From the NCBI GenBank assembly GCA_000320545.1, contig ADNK01001567.1, positions 1-37,500 on the forward strand: a stretch of DNA of 37,500 nucleotides. The letters run 5' to 3'. The position numbers and the translations under genes were made by a program. The notes beneath the pieces were generated by a model. The model was not told the DNA's origin. It did not search any database and was given only the letters and a program-made list of their open reading frames with translations. Below, piece after piece: positions 1 to 11,256 of the stretch (its first letter is position 1; each line of letters opens with the position of its first letter). This stretch comes from Bigelowiella natans CCMP2755. Lineage: Eukaryota > Cercozoa > Chlorarachniophyceae.

Positions 1-11
1 CAAGGAGGGAA

Positions 12-30
12 GGGGGGGGGGGGGGGGGGG
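12..30. repeat. poly(G) tract
   Basis: A run of 19 G near the window edge, probably in an intron of the transporter gene whose 3' part follows. Confidence 0.9.
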
Positions 31-104
31 TGTAGGTCATCCATCGCCACTACATGACAATGCGCTCAGGTATCTACTTGTTTGCTAACGGAGCGTCACT
101 GCTG

Positions 105-243
105 TTCTTCTTCTTCTTCTTCTCTTCTTCTTCTTCTTCTTCGTCCTCTTAGAACTGTTGTGACGGGAATGATTCAGCTACTGATGGCTGTCAATATAGG
201 CCTCTGTGCGTATAATCCATACCAGCTCACACATTTATCGCAT

Positions 244-278
<35 letters not shown>
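105..278. repeat. (TTC)n and (CA)n microsatellites around a possible exon
   Basis: A TTC tract (about 105-143) ends in TCCTCTTAG, which could serve as a 3' splice site. The sequence from about 156 to 210 could be a short membrane-segment exon of the transporter (frame reading TVVTGMIQLLMAVNIG), but I could not fix its donor or phase. A (CA)n tract follows at about 244-278. Confidence 0.6.
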
Positions 279-281
<3 letters not shown>

Positions 282-403
282 GCACACACGCATACTTTAA
301 ACGAAAACGTGCATAGTTATGAGTAAATGATAAAATGAGCAGAGATAGATAGGAAATCTATGTACGCCTTCTTTCACCACCGTGCGCCATCGCATATTCT
401 AAG

Positions 404-1064
404 CTCCATGATCATCATTGGCTTGATATGCTACTTTGCAGGTTTCCCCATGAACGTGTACCCCTCCCGATTCACAATAGAGATGCTGCTGTTTTCGGAG
501 TCGAAGCCTTCAGCATTTAGAGGTTGGTTGCAAGTTATAGACGCCCATTGAGCTGTGGTTTGCCCCTTGTGGAACGAATGACTCACTCCGATTACGGCGG
601 GTCTCAGAAGCAAATTGCTTCGCCATACTCACCCATGCTGCATCTCCAAAAGATTCCCCTGTTGTTCCAGTAGTACTGACTTAGCATCTAACACAATCGA
701 TCGATTCTGAAAAAATATCGATGAGAACGCCACTGATTTACCTCATACACGTGTTTGCCGGAGGGTAGTTATCGGCGCGTACAGCTCGCGCTCGGATCAT
801 TTGCCTTGCAATGTCCCCTCGTGGGCTGAATGGTGTGGTTGTTATTGTTGTTGTTGTTGTTGTTTGTCTTTCTCCTGTCTTAGGCAATTTGATATCAGCG
901 ATCTTCGTTCTCTCCGCAGCATTAATTGCTATTACACTGCCGAAGATTACCACCGTCTTTTCTATTATTGGTACTAACTTTGGAAATAATAAGGCTGAGT
1001 AACGGAGCGGAGGGGGGGGGGTGGATAGTAGTTGTTAGCACACACATACACACAATATTATACA

Positions 1065-1130
<66 letters not shown>

Positions 1131-1628
1131 TATTTATAATTATAACGTGCGTAATACCTGCCGACATTGTACGCGCCATCATCGCTTTCCCAAATCTCAT
1201 GACTAGGTTCTACTTCCGCAGTGCTTGTTAGCTTCGTGCTTCCAGCCGCCTTCTACATTCATATCAACACAGGGTAAAGAACTACAACAATCCGATGATT
1301 CACTTAGTAGCACTTACACGTTTGTTCTATTCAGCTGACACACATATATTTCGAACGTGCACGTAAGCTTTCAACCGCCATCATCATCATCATCATCAAC
1401 AACAACAACAGCAACAGCATTGTTCATCATTATTATCATCGCCTTCATCATCGTTGCCCTCAAAACTCGTCGTCCTCTCTTCCCCCAACATTGTGCAGCT
1501 CTATCATCCATTTGACGAAGGAACCTCTGGCATCCATTCTGTTGATCGGCTCTGTGATCTTCGGTGTCTTCGCGACGCTGTCCAGTATCCTTTCGACTCT
1601 ATACCCAGAGCTCATAGAATCGAGATAG
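404..1628 (+). CDS. AAAP-family amino-acid transporter, C-terminal part
   Basis: This is the 3' part of a multi-exon membrane transporter of the amino acid/auxin permease type (SLC38/AVT-like), which moves amino acids across a membrane. Exons: 404 (or 442)-522, 884-970, 1222-1273 and 1499-1628, with matching phases (1, 1, 2). The first reads GFPMNVYPSRFTIEMLLF, resembling the conserved FPL.vyPaR segment of the family. The second gives a helix ending ALIAITLPKITTVFSIIG (compare 'vPni..vfsl.Ga'). The third reads VSFVLPAAFYIHI, and the last is a terminal helix around SILLIGSVIFGVFATLSSIL with stop TAG at 1626-1628. The N-terminal part lies before base 1 or in unresolved exons. The link between exons 2 and 3 is slightly short for the family, so a small exon may be missing. 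Confidence 0.75.
838..864. repeat. (GTT)n tract
   Basis: A GTT tract lies just upstream of the acceptor at 883 and forms part of the pyrimidine-rich 3' end of that intron. Confidence 0.8.
1070..1127. repeat. compound (TA)n(TG)n microsatellite
   Basis: About 15 TA units run directly into about 14 TG units, inside the transporter intron 971-1221. A G10-type run lies just upstream at about 1012-1021. Confidence 0.95.
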
Positions 1629-3083
1629 AGAGCGAGGAAGATGGATGTAGCGAGGCGAGGAGAAGGAAGAGAAGAGGCGTGGTAAATTGGGGGTGAATCG
1701 AATAGTAACGAAAATATTTTAGTAACATCCGGCCGCACTAGCAGCAGCAGTCAAATGAACCGAGGTTCTAGGCAGCAGGACCAAGTAGTGACAAGTATTT
1801 GATGATATACGTGAGAATCGCACGGTAGATCCACTGTACATATTATGAACTGACTGTGCCATCCACACGAACGCATCTAGACATGCATGCCAGACATGCT
1901 AGCATGTCCAGATCGATGCCCGCACATGCAAAGCGCACCATACGTGCTCTGTCATGCAGGTTATTACACATCATTTACCATCAACTATGCACATGATGTG
2001 CAAAGCGGCGGCTACAGCGCTCACATCTTACATCACAACACTCATCTGTTATTAGAGACCACATGTTTATTTCATGACGCACAATCGCAGGCCCCTCATG
2101 CACTGCTTGCTAGACTTCCTGCCACTGTTAAGTCGCTTATTCGCTGGCTACTTTGTCTTACCTGATCACAACCCGGTCACACTTTCCGGCATCCGAAAGC
2201 AGTGCTAGAGTGACTTGACTCAAAAAGTTTTGATCCAATTTCAATTTTTTTTGCAGATTCTGAAAGCTCTCAATGTGAGCTTTGGGAGCAGAGGTCTAGC
2301 TAGCTAGAGGTGGGTGCCAAATGTGTTTGTCAAAAAGAACGGGAAAGTTCATGATCTCATGCTTTGGAAAAACGCTGGCTTGCGCTGACACATTGTTTTT
2401 GCAATGAATCGAAAGGGGGAAATTCTCATGAGGTCTTTTGGTTCAGTTTTCGCGCGCGCAAACTAGCAAACGCGTGCCCACAGCAGCTTGGCAGATCCAA
2501 TGGCCACATCACGTGCCAGCGTGGCATGGATCAACAAAATTCATATGCGCACACATCTCGCCATTTTTCTTTAAAACAAACCCATGCAAAACGGCAGCCA
2601 ATCCAGAAAGAAAGAAAATCCTTTTTTTTGCCCAAAAAGTCGCGAAAATGGGCAATTTTTTATGGAAAATTGCAATTTTTACAACAACAAAAAAATTGGA
2701 AATTTTCACGAGGCATGCTGTTCAGCATGCTAGACACAATGCGCCTGGTTTCAGGCTAGCAGGGTCCAACTCTCATTTTTGTAGCCTGCAGCTGAACGAA
2801 ACTAGCAAAACGCTCAAAAATGCCAGCGTGACCAATTTTGACCAGGCTAGCAGGTGTGGTAACATTGCATACATGCTTTATGTTTGGCCATGGTGTGTTT
2901 GTAATGATAACACATGCTACATGCTACAACTTATGTTCCAATCGTAGCGCATGCACATATGGCATGAGTTATGTCGTATCCACGACGGGGTGAGTGGTCT
3001 GCTGCAGTTGGTTATTCGATCTGTCCAGCTCTGCCACGATCGTTATATTATGTGCCAAAGCTCTTTATTTTCTCCGTATATTC
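1629..3083. other. convergent intergenic spacer, palindrome-rich
   Basis: This is 1.45 kb between the 3' ends of the transporter (plus) and the PDI gene (minus). No convincing exon was seen; open frames at 1887-2165 and 2364-2947 have no family motif. The stretch 1860-2000 is dense in GCATGC, CTAG and CATG words. From 2620 to 2715 it is A/T-rich. Confidence 0.6.
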
Positions 3084-4561
3084 TTATAAATTGATCAGCC
3101 ATTCCCACAGCGCAGCCAGTCCGCGCTTATTCGTAGCCATGAATTCCGGGGCTTTCTTTCGAAGCCATCTGCATGTAACCGAAGGAGGGAGCAGAATCGT
3201 GAGAAAACGGTAAAAGAACGACTAATAAACGCATTTGCATGTTACGAGGATCATCGTTGCTGCATTTCAGACCTGTATATTGCTCCGGCCGTTCTGGCAC
3301 CTTGATACGTCCTTATCTATGTGATTGAGCATGAATGAGATCTCTATTTTTTTTACCAATTCCGTCAATCATTAGCGGCGGAACACCAACTATCATGCAT
3401 CAGTGCTAATTCCAAAAAAAAAATGCACAGTCTTGAGAGGTATCACCTTTCCTTTGGAGAAAAGCTTTATTGTTGGATACCTGCATGTATACGACACACG
3501 CAATCATACGGCGGCCCCTACCGCGCAATCTATTCATAAGTTGAAAGTAAGCCTCACCCCTCTATCTTGTATTTCTCACAAAACTGCCTCAGTTCGCCGC
3601 AATCCACGTACCTAGGAATGAAGTGCACTGGATGATTATGCTGTGCACGTACGTGTGTAGTGTGAGTGAGTTTGTGGATGTGTATTTGTGTGTACGCGTG
3701 TTCTTGCATTTTGAACGATTATATGTGTTCATATCTGCTTGGCGCTCTTATTTACCCCGGCATCGTCTTTGTGCCCTAAAATGGGGATGCATTCATACAC
3801 ATCAGAGACTAAGATCCATGAGACAGACGACGATGTGATATTACAGGAAAATATGTTTACCCACCTGTAGCTTCTGAGCTAGCTTTATCCACTCAGGAAC
3901 TAGTTTCTTGCAATGTCCGCACCATTGGGTCGAGAACTACGAGCAGCAAGTGTGCATGAGGAAGGATAGATGAAACGCGGCATATAACGGAGGGGGGGAG
4001 GGGCAGCAGCAGAAAAGGCAATCATTTGCTCAACTCATTCATTTTGATGTTATTCATTCTGCATGCAGGCAGTATAATGTGTTTGCAAAAGTACTCGTTC
4101 TGAATGTGCGGTGCGCAAAGATTCTCAAGATGTGTGCGTTGTTTTCGCATTATGATTTTGTTTTTACGTCCAAGATCCACTGCACGCTCTTATCCGCCGA
4201 TGGCCTGAACCCCTCCTTTATCATGTACACTCCAGACGCAGGGTCATACTCTACGAAAAATGATCGAAGGCGGGTGAAGGTGTGCGTTGTAAGAGGAGAA
4301 CAAATTTACAACTCTTCTTCTACCTGCGTTCGCGAAAGTTCTTACTTCTGGCATCGCCTGGTGCTGCTGCTGCTGCGTTCTCACATAAGCATTGCCCAAT
4401 CGTCTTTGATACGAAAATTGGTTTTCGATGGAGGACATGGCACTACCGAGGTAGAAAATCACCATCGCGCACAAACAAGCAAAGAGCAAACTAGATGCCC
4501 ATGCACCGCATGAGGTGCGAGAAGAAGGCCTTCTTCTAGGATATGGGGGCTGCTCGTTCAT
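3084..4561 (-). CDS. membrane-anchored protein disulfide isomerase-like thioredoxin protein
   Basis: A predicted 209-residue thiol-disulfide oxidoreductase with one thioredoxin domain. Exons, high to low: 4324-4561, 4168-4250, 3865-3936, 3756-3775 (20-nt microexon), 3558-3611, 3447-3480, 3273-3316 and 3084-3168; every junction keeps phase. Residues 1-20 are Arg/Pro-rich and residues about 22-42 form one hydrophobic helix, so a signal anchor (N-terminus in the cytosol, domain in the lumen) is more likely than a cleaved signal. The redox motif is FSTQWCGHCKKLVPEW with C113 and C116. VDCGELRQFCEKY, EGYPTIKLFSKGK (cis-Pro loop) and a YQGARTAGAIYRWL helix follow, as in PDI a-domains. The C-terminus ends EWLINL, with no KDEL-like signal. 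The family assignment is firm; the microexon is the least certain part. Confidence 0.9.
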
Positions 4562-5016
4562 AGCTATCCGACGGAGCTACCTAAGATTCAAAGCAGCATA
4601 TCTCTCAGCCCATATTGTCAGAGAAGGAGGCGTTGGTTAAAGGATGTACGTACGATTGGGTGTTGCGGGGGAGGGATGGAGGGTTACCGGGAGAAGAAAG
4701 AGGCAAGAGGAACCCCTCTAATCGTAACAAAATTCCCATTGTTCACTGATCTACGACAACCCGAAAATCATGTCGCAGTTGACAAGAATGCTCACTTTGA
4801 GAATTACCAACGGTTGACATTCGACATGGGACGGAACCCACAGCTGCTTTGATCTTAGGTAACTACGGTGCTCGGAATCCAATGAAATTTACAGAAAACT
4901 AATGTAATTTAGTATTGCGACAATAAAATTGCTCATTGAAATATAAATAATCCGAAAGAAACTCTCTTTCCAGATTCGTGCAGTAAACGCTCGTTTGTCA
5001 TTACCTGGGGGCGGAG
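4562..5016. other. divergent promoter region
   Basis: This is the spacer between the PDI start (minus) and the cysteine-rich membrane protein (plus). The first coding exon of the latter probably lies here, but I could not identify its ATG and donor. Confidence 0.5.
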
Positions 5017-5738
5017 CACCGATTACTTATACTTCGCTCGATTTGGCCACCACCTAAAGCACGAGAAAATGGCAGCAAAGCTTTGCCGGTGGATCTTCGC
5101 CAAGCCATGCGAAATGTAATAAAGACACTGAGGCGTCCTGTTTCTATCGGCCCAAAATTAATGCATCTTTCCGCACAAACTGAGCAAGATGACTTTGTCA
5201 GATGTGGAGAGGCCTGTGAAGCCTCCTGCAAGGCCTGTGAAAGCTTATGTGATGGTAAAACTATTAACCTCCTCAAAAGGTCATCATTAAGAATCTAAGC
5301 CGGTTGCTGGTCGCCATCGTAGGTTTTTGTCAGGCATGCTCCAAAGTTTGTTTTGCGGTAGGTATAATAGAATTCGCGCCCTTATATATCTTCTAACCTC
5401 CTCCACATTCCGATGATGTCCTGATTGACTATTCAGTGTGCAGAATGCTGCGGTACATGCTGCAACAAAGCCGGCGAGTGCTGTAGCGCTGTCATCAGCT
5501 TTATAGACAACCTCTTCGAGGAGGTGGGGAAACACGTTGATGCTTAATTTTGTATCAACCACACATGGATTATTCGTGAGCGGCAAGATCAATGGTGACA
5601 CTTATTTGCTTATTTGTCGCAGCCGCTGTCTGGCTGTTTGTTCATGACCGTTCTCCTGAACATATCACCGCTCGTCGCTTTGGCGTACTTTCTGGGAACA
5701 GGTTGTAGCTTACTGAAGACTACAGCATGCAGGAGCAT

Positions 5739-5784
<46 letters not shown>

Positions 5785-6572
5785 AGATGAGAGACATCGG
5801 TTGTCTTCACTAACTCTACTTTTCGCCACTAACTATCCTCCGGCTAATATAACTAGATTCAGATCAAGACTGTAGCGACGTGTCGTTATTTGTAACCATA
5901 TCCATCGTCCTCTTCGTGCTTCACATTGTGAGAAGAAAACCTTAATAGATAACACCAATGAGCTCTCAAACGAATGTGACACGTAACCTGATGAGCAACA
6001 CGCTTTTCACGCATGCACCTACGCATGCATCTTCAGAAACACACATTTGAATTATGGACCAATGATTTGTACGTCTCATAGTGTGCGAATGGGAATGCTT
6101 TTTCCCTTGTCTTGCGCAGGCGTTCGGGGTCTACATGTTCATCCATCTTAAAGAAAAGCGCCACACCGAACACACCAACGATACCGAATATGAAAGGACT
6201 AAGGTGGCGATTTGAACAATGATGATCTGCCTTTCTGCCAGGCCTTTGCGAGAGTTGTGAGCAACATTAGCAGCAATATCTAAACCGGTGGCATGTCTTC
6301 CAACCGAGAATAGACTTAACTTATCATACTTGTTTTGCTGATTATATCATGTACTAATCATGAGCAGGAGTTCCTACTGGAGAACCCTGTGATGGCATGC
6401 TACATCTTAGTTTATATCTTTGCCTTTGTATGGGCGATTCTGGGACTGGTAGAGCTTTTTACATTATTGCAGATTCCGAACTCAACTCTAGCAGCTGCCA
6501 CGACACTACCACACCGGCACACATATTATTGCACAGTTGATAGCTCACACCCTTTGCTCATCCCCCTTCCTG

Positions 6573-6610
<38 letters not shown>

Positions 6611-7241
6611 GGTATCATCATAATCTCCGTGTCTGAATACAATGTGAAGGTATGGTCGAGTCAGTGTATTGCAAAAGATGACATAAGCTCCGGATCCAAA
6701 GTTAGTGCTGCTAGTCGATAGTAGTAGCAGTAGCAGCATAACCCCAAGCGTCTATGCTTTTTCAGAGTGACCACAGCTCACATCTGCTTAATTCTGCTTC
6801 AGCTTTCTCATTTTCGTCGTCGTCGTCGTTATTATCATCATCATCATCATCTCTACTGTCTTGGTAGGATTTGGCTCAGGCAGGGGAGGCAACAGCGATT
6901 GTGAGTTTGTGCTTCTATGGAATCGGCCTCTGCATGTACGAATAACGTGAATTATGAACGGCTACGCACAACAACCGATACACAGAAAGATAGATGGTGG
7001 AGCATCAGCGATCTCCTCTGCCCTGGCCTTGTTCCTCATTGCATATGTTGGTTTACATGACAGATTTCTCTCAAATCTTTGCGATATTGACGATTGCTGC
7101 GCGTCTATGGACTGCACTGACTGCTTTGGTGATTGAACGAGAGGGGAGACAAAAGAGAGAGAGAGAGATATATTATTATTACATTGGGAGAGTGCGATGT
7201 GCAAGTGGGATGATATTAGCTCAGGACTAGGATGATGATGT

Positions 7242-7277
<36 letters not shown>

Positions 7278-7441
7278 CGCGAGAGATACAAAAAGAGAGA
7301 GGCGAGATAAATGGTTTAATCATTCTAAAAACCGATATTTGCAATAGCAGCCGATTCTTATTACACTTCTTGCTCTCCTTTCTCTTCTCAGGATGTTGGT
7401 TGTTGTGCTGCTGCTGCTGCTTCTACCCTTGCCTAAAGTAG
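5017..7441 (+). CDS. cysteine-rich multi-pass membrane protein, unknown family
   Basis: I do not recognise this family. Exons: 5017 (5' limit uncertain)-5254, 5444-5535 (or to 5523), 5623-5701, 5869-5927, 6120-6203, 6368-6448, 6868-6935, 6986-7128 and 7392-7441; phases agree throughout, giving at least 297 residues. The N-terminal part is basic (LRQAMRNVIKTLRRP). A dense cysteine block follows, with spacing C-x3-C-x3-C-x2-C-x3-C-x2-CC-x2-CC-x5-CC. Then come about five hydrophobic segments, for example LFMTVLLNISPLVALAYFLG, ACYILVYIFAFVWAILGL and SALALFLIAYVGL, separated by a charged loop rich in Lys, His and Glu. The C-terminus is again cysteine-rich: DDCCASMDCTDCFG joined to a tail with CCCCC before the TAG stop. 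Metal binding or palmitoylation at the membrane are possible readings, not shown. Confidence 0.75.
5741..5784. repeat. (TAG)n microsatellite
   Basis: About 14 TAG units in the intron between exons at 5623-5701 and 5869-5927. Confidence 0.95.
6576..6606. repeat. (TA)n microsatellite
   Basis: An intronic TA tract in the cysteine-rich membrane protein gene. A (CGT)/(ATC) tract lies further on, at about 6816-6853, in the same intron. Confidence 0.95.
7242..7276. repeat. (CA)n microsatellite
   Basis: About 17 CA units in the last intron of the cysteine-rich membrane protein gene. Confidence 0.95.
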
Positions 7442-7665
7442 TACATTATCAGAAACAAATACTAATACAGATGCTACATAGCCGCGCACCTAAGCTCTGA
7501 TATCAGTTTTTTGCTACTACTTTGTGAAGAAATCGCATATAACTGCACAGTACCCTAGCTTCCCCCCTTTCTTCTCATTATCATCACCGTGTATTGTTAA
7601 AAGGGAGACGACTATGCTGATAACACCGACGATGATATAGATGGTGATAAATGACAACGATTGTG

Positions 7666-9169
7666 ATGAAAGGCCGATCTTGGACCACGAAAGCAATCGT
7701 GCAAGAGAGCGACGGGTGAGGCCGAATTCTGCATCCTGAAATCAGAATATCGAGAAAGAGTTCTCCACAGCTAGCATGCAGAGACTGCTTTCAGGCGATT
7801 GTACTTCGATTGTTTCCTTGCTGGCTTTTCCCCTTCGTTTTTTCCTTTTTTTAAAGCAATGCGTGGCAGCCCCCCCCCCTCATGTTTCTTCGGATGGCAC
7901 GCGACAGCCGCTTACAATGGGTCGTCCTGCTACAACAACAACAACAACAACAACAACCATTACTACTATTTTCTCTTAGGAGGCGAGGCGGGCAGAGCGC
8001 GTAAGGGCTGAGCACGAGAGAAAGCAGCGGCTTCGGAATAATGTGAGATTTATGATGATGAGGAGAACGACGATGCTGATTATTATTATTATTATCATTA
8101 TTATTATTATATGATGATAGTGTAACTTCTTCTTAGAGAAGCGTATAGCTCCGCATCAAAACTCACCATTTTTGAGCTATGAACAATCCAAATCGTCGAT
8201 CCAAACAATTTATAAATCGTGAAGCATTATGTTGTAATCGTTGCTGGTACTGCGTATATAAACAGCAGGGGGGGGGGGCTGCTGCTGCTGCTGGTGGTGG
8301 TGGTGCATTTCAGGTGGCCAATTGTAAGAGAAGGAGAAATCGAGAATGATGATAATGATGATGGTGATGGTGATGATGATGGAGATGAAAATAGACGACG
8401 TGATATACAGAATCAATCTGCATGATGAGGAAAACAGTGCGTACATTTGGAACATCCCCACCCCTGTGATCATCACCCACACTTAGCCCTTGTCGTCCTC
8501 CTTTCATCCATCACTTAGCAACCGAATGTTATCGAGCCTGTGCAAGTGACGATCGCAGCCCAAGATAACAATGTAGGAATCAATCATCATCTACATCCCT
8601 TACTGCCGCTGAACTACAGCATTATCCCGTCGATGTCCCTCCATTCTTCTTCCCTCCCTCTCATTGTACTCAAGGAGCCAATGCAGTATATATGATCTTC
8701 ATCTGTGTGTGAGTGTGTGTGTGTGTGTGTGTGTATGTGTGATTCTCATTATAAATATAGTGCCTCCCCTTCCCCTTCATTCCACCAGCATCCTCCTCAG
8801 TTCTGTTTTCGTATCTGCAGACAATTGGAACTGCTAATAACAACCAGTTTGGGGGGGGGGGCACTCAGTGGCACTGTGCGTCGTGCACGATGGTAAATCC
8901 CCCATACGCAGGTATGAAAGAATAAAATCATCCATTATTATTCCTGAGACAGTGTGATGCTTACAACATCATCATCATCACCAGCACCACCACCATCCTC
9001 GCCATCAACGACAACGATGATTATAGTAATGATGATGGTAGGGGTAATAATGCTGTTTCCGTGATTTGTTTTGTCCTCCTCATCAGCGAACTGCCAGGCA
9101 TGCAATGGGCCGAGGTACCGGAATAATAATAATCCTACAGGTCCTTTTCCAAAATAGCAACCATGTCAG

Positions 9170-9206
<37 letters not shown>

Positions 9207-9276
9207 TTCACACAAATGCACATGGTATTTCAATTTATCAAAATGTAAAAATTATATGTATGTTTTTATAAATATT

Positions 9277-9323
<47 letters not shown>

Positions 9324-9849
9324 TGTGTGTGTGTGTGTGTGTGTATATACTAACATCGGACGGAATGACCTCCTACATAATACTGGGGAATTCTTCTACG
9401 TGTGTGTGTGTGTGTGTGTGTGTGTTACACACACACCAAGAATCAGTAGCGTATCACCAGCATCCAACCAGCCTGTAGTTGCTAGCGCAGACCCAGCTCC
9501 GGTGGTCTTACCTTTTCTTTGGGGGGGGGGGGGGGGGGCCTGGAAAAGGGGGCTAATTATGAAAAAATGAAAATGGTTACCCAAATTACATCGTACATGC
9601 TTTATACTGAAGATACATGCGAATAGCAAAAAAAAATTAAATAAACGGCATGCGATAATGGTTATGGCGATGGCCTTTATATTTTTTGGGAGAGATAGAT
9701 ATCCTCGTCATATCGTCGTCATCCATGAATCATTTGCCTTCGTGGTAGTCGGCCCCCCTCCCAGCGAAGCGAGGAGAAAAAGCAGGAAGAGACGGGGATT
9801 CTTGGTAACGTATCGGCGTGCTATTGTTGTGTATGGTGTGTGTTGTCTG

Positions 9850-9884
<35 letters not shown>

Positions 9885-10232
9885 GGTGTGCACGCTGTCT
9901 GTGACATATAGATGATATAGCGGAATGTGTTGTTTGAGTGAGATGGAATGCCACCGTAGCATGAGACGACACCATCCTCGCCTTAACAAATCAAAAAGAT
10001 AGCAATTATCCCCCCGAATATGGCTGTTTTCAGGGCATGCTGAACGCCGGGCTTAAATTCATCGAATCGAAGATGCAGAAGAGCAGCGACAGCGGTATGC
10101 CGTACCCCAAAGAAAGCAATTTCTCAGCATACTGATAGTCGGTGGCCTGTTGTGTTCCTTGCCTTCACCAATAATCATGTCCTCATCGTCGTTTATCTTC
10201 TACTAGGCAACAGCTCTAACCAGAGGCGATGA
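7666..10232 (+). CDS. small RanBP2-type zinc-finger protein
   Basis: A predicted 163-residue protein from nine exons: 7666-7715, 7857-7920, 7980-8042, 8519-8572, 8821-8911, 9087-9114, 9447-9501, 10034-10094 and 10207-10232, all in phase from ATG to TGA. An Arg/Glu-rich helix (EARRAERVRAEHERKQRLR) precedes one RanBP2-type finger, split by an intron: W94, C96, C99, T100, N103, C110, C113 (W-x-C-x2-C-T-x2-N-x6-C-x2-C). Such fingers bind ubiquitin or single-stranded RNA. The tail is Ser/Asn/Gln-rich with a short amphipathic segment (MLNAGLKFIESKMQ). Exon 2 contains C10 and exon 5 contains G11 inside the reading frame. It is the only gene tandem to its upstream neighbour (225-nt gap). The finger is certain; the first two exons rest on phase agreement. 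Confidence 0.82.
7935..8108. repeat. (CAA)n and (ATT)n microsatellites
   Basis: (CAA)n at about 7933-7957 sits just upstream of the acceptor of exon 3. (ATT)n lies at about 8075-8108 in the following intron. Confidence 0.85.
8268..8385. repeat. poly(G), (CTG)n/(GTG)n and (GAT)n cluster
   Basis: Intronic cluster in the zinc-finger gene: G9-11 near 8268, CTG and GTG units to about 8303, and imperfect GAT units at 8344-8385. Confidence 0.85.
8705..8740. repeat. (TG)n microsatellite
   Basis: An intronic TG tract upstream of the zinc-finger exon. Confidence 0.95.
9173..9425. repeat. cluster of (CA)n, (TA)n(TG)n and (TG)n
   Basis: CA at 9173-9203, TA at 9280-9320 passing into TG at 9324-9346, and TG at 9400-9425, all within one intron (9115-9446) of the zinc-finger gene. 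Confidence 0.95.
9521..9538. repeat. poly(G) tract
   Basis: G18 in the intron after the exon at 9447-9501. Confidence 0.95.
9850..9883. repeat. (TG)n microsatellite
   Basis: A TG tract in the penultimate long intron of the zinc-finger gene. Confidence 0.95.
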
Positions 10233-11217
10233 TGATGATTATTATAATGCTGATGATGCAGAACAAGTTGCTTAGTTTTTGAGGTGAATTTTCGTTTATC
10301 GTTACATATATGATTTTCATGCGTCTTAGCTTCACCTCGTACCCTCTTGTGTACTAGCTTCTAAGGGATTTATGAATTGCAATGCGAAATGATTACGAAC
10401 ACATATGTAGTCAGTGCTATGTTCTAGATGTGGCTGCTACCCATGCATGTGTAATGTTGTGTGTGCGTAGAGTTTGACTGAAGCGCGCACGCTCACATCA
10501 CGGAACCGTGTGTACTAGTGCATTCTGCTGCTAGCAACATGCGCGCACGTTTGCTCTCGCAAAATAATTGCACGTTCTAGGGTTGTTCATTTCAACAGTT
10601 CGCATGCATGCATACGTCGCAGCCACGCACAGGCCAAAATTGCAACCTGCGCAATGCGCCATATGTGCCGTGAGACTTTCGATCGGTCATGGGCGGGTAG
10701 CAGATGCTAGCTGCTGCGTGTCCATCTGCATGTTCATGAATGTACGTGTGTATGAAATAATGGAATGGAAAATAAAGATTTTCGCGAGCAAGTCGTAGAC
10801 GACAACGTGATGTGCACATTCATTTCACACTGCACCCGTGCGTGCATTTTTTGCATTATATGAACGCAAACGAATCGCGTGATGATGACTAAAAGGTGCC
10901 AAAACTGTGGACGCATGCTAGCATGGCCAATGTAGTAAAAAATGCATGAGTCCTCAGCACAAGCGCCTCATCCTAGCTATGGTCTATGCATGTATGCTAG
11001 CACCACGGACCTATGACTTTCGCTAGATCTAGATGCGCACATGCATGTGCGTGTCGATCGCAGGTCGACTCACGTAGCCTCAGCGCTACATTTTGTACGT
11101 GAGAGTCCAATGAACGCTTGGCCCGCCACGCATGATCGAGATGCTGATCGCGTACACAAAATTTTGCTTTCATGTTCATGCATTACGGCATTATAATCAT
11201 TATCTGGTTGGGACACA

Positions 11218-11256
<39 letters not shown>

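Noticed and set aside
431-1200. A minus-strand exon chain starting MRFGKAMMARTMSA and ending MGKPAK
   Set aside because: Several splice sites fit, but one intron would be only about 30 nt. The plus strand over the same bases gives phased exons with clear AAAP transporter motifs.
2364-2947. Overlapping plus-strand frames of 131 and 169 codons
   Set aside because: They have no family motif and no splice-supported partners, and the region is A/T-rich spacer between convergent genes.
7527-7750. Minus-strand open frame with a good acceptor and a hydrophobic segment
   Set aside because: No upstream exon joins in phase, and the region overlaps the first exon of the zinc-finger gene, whose exon chain is consistent throughout.
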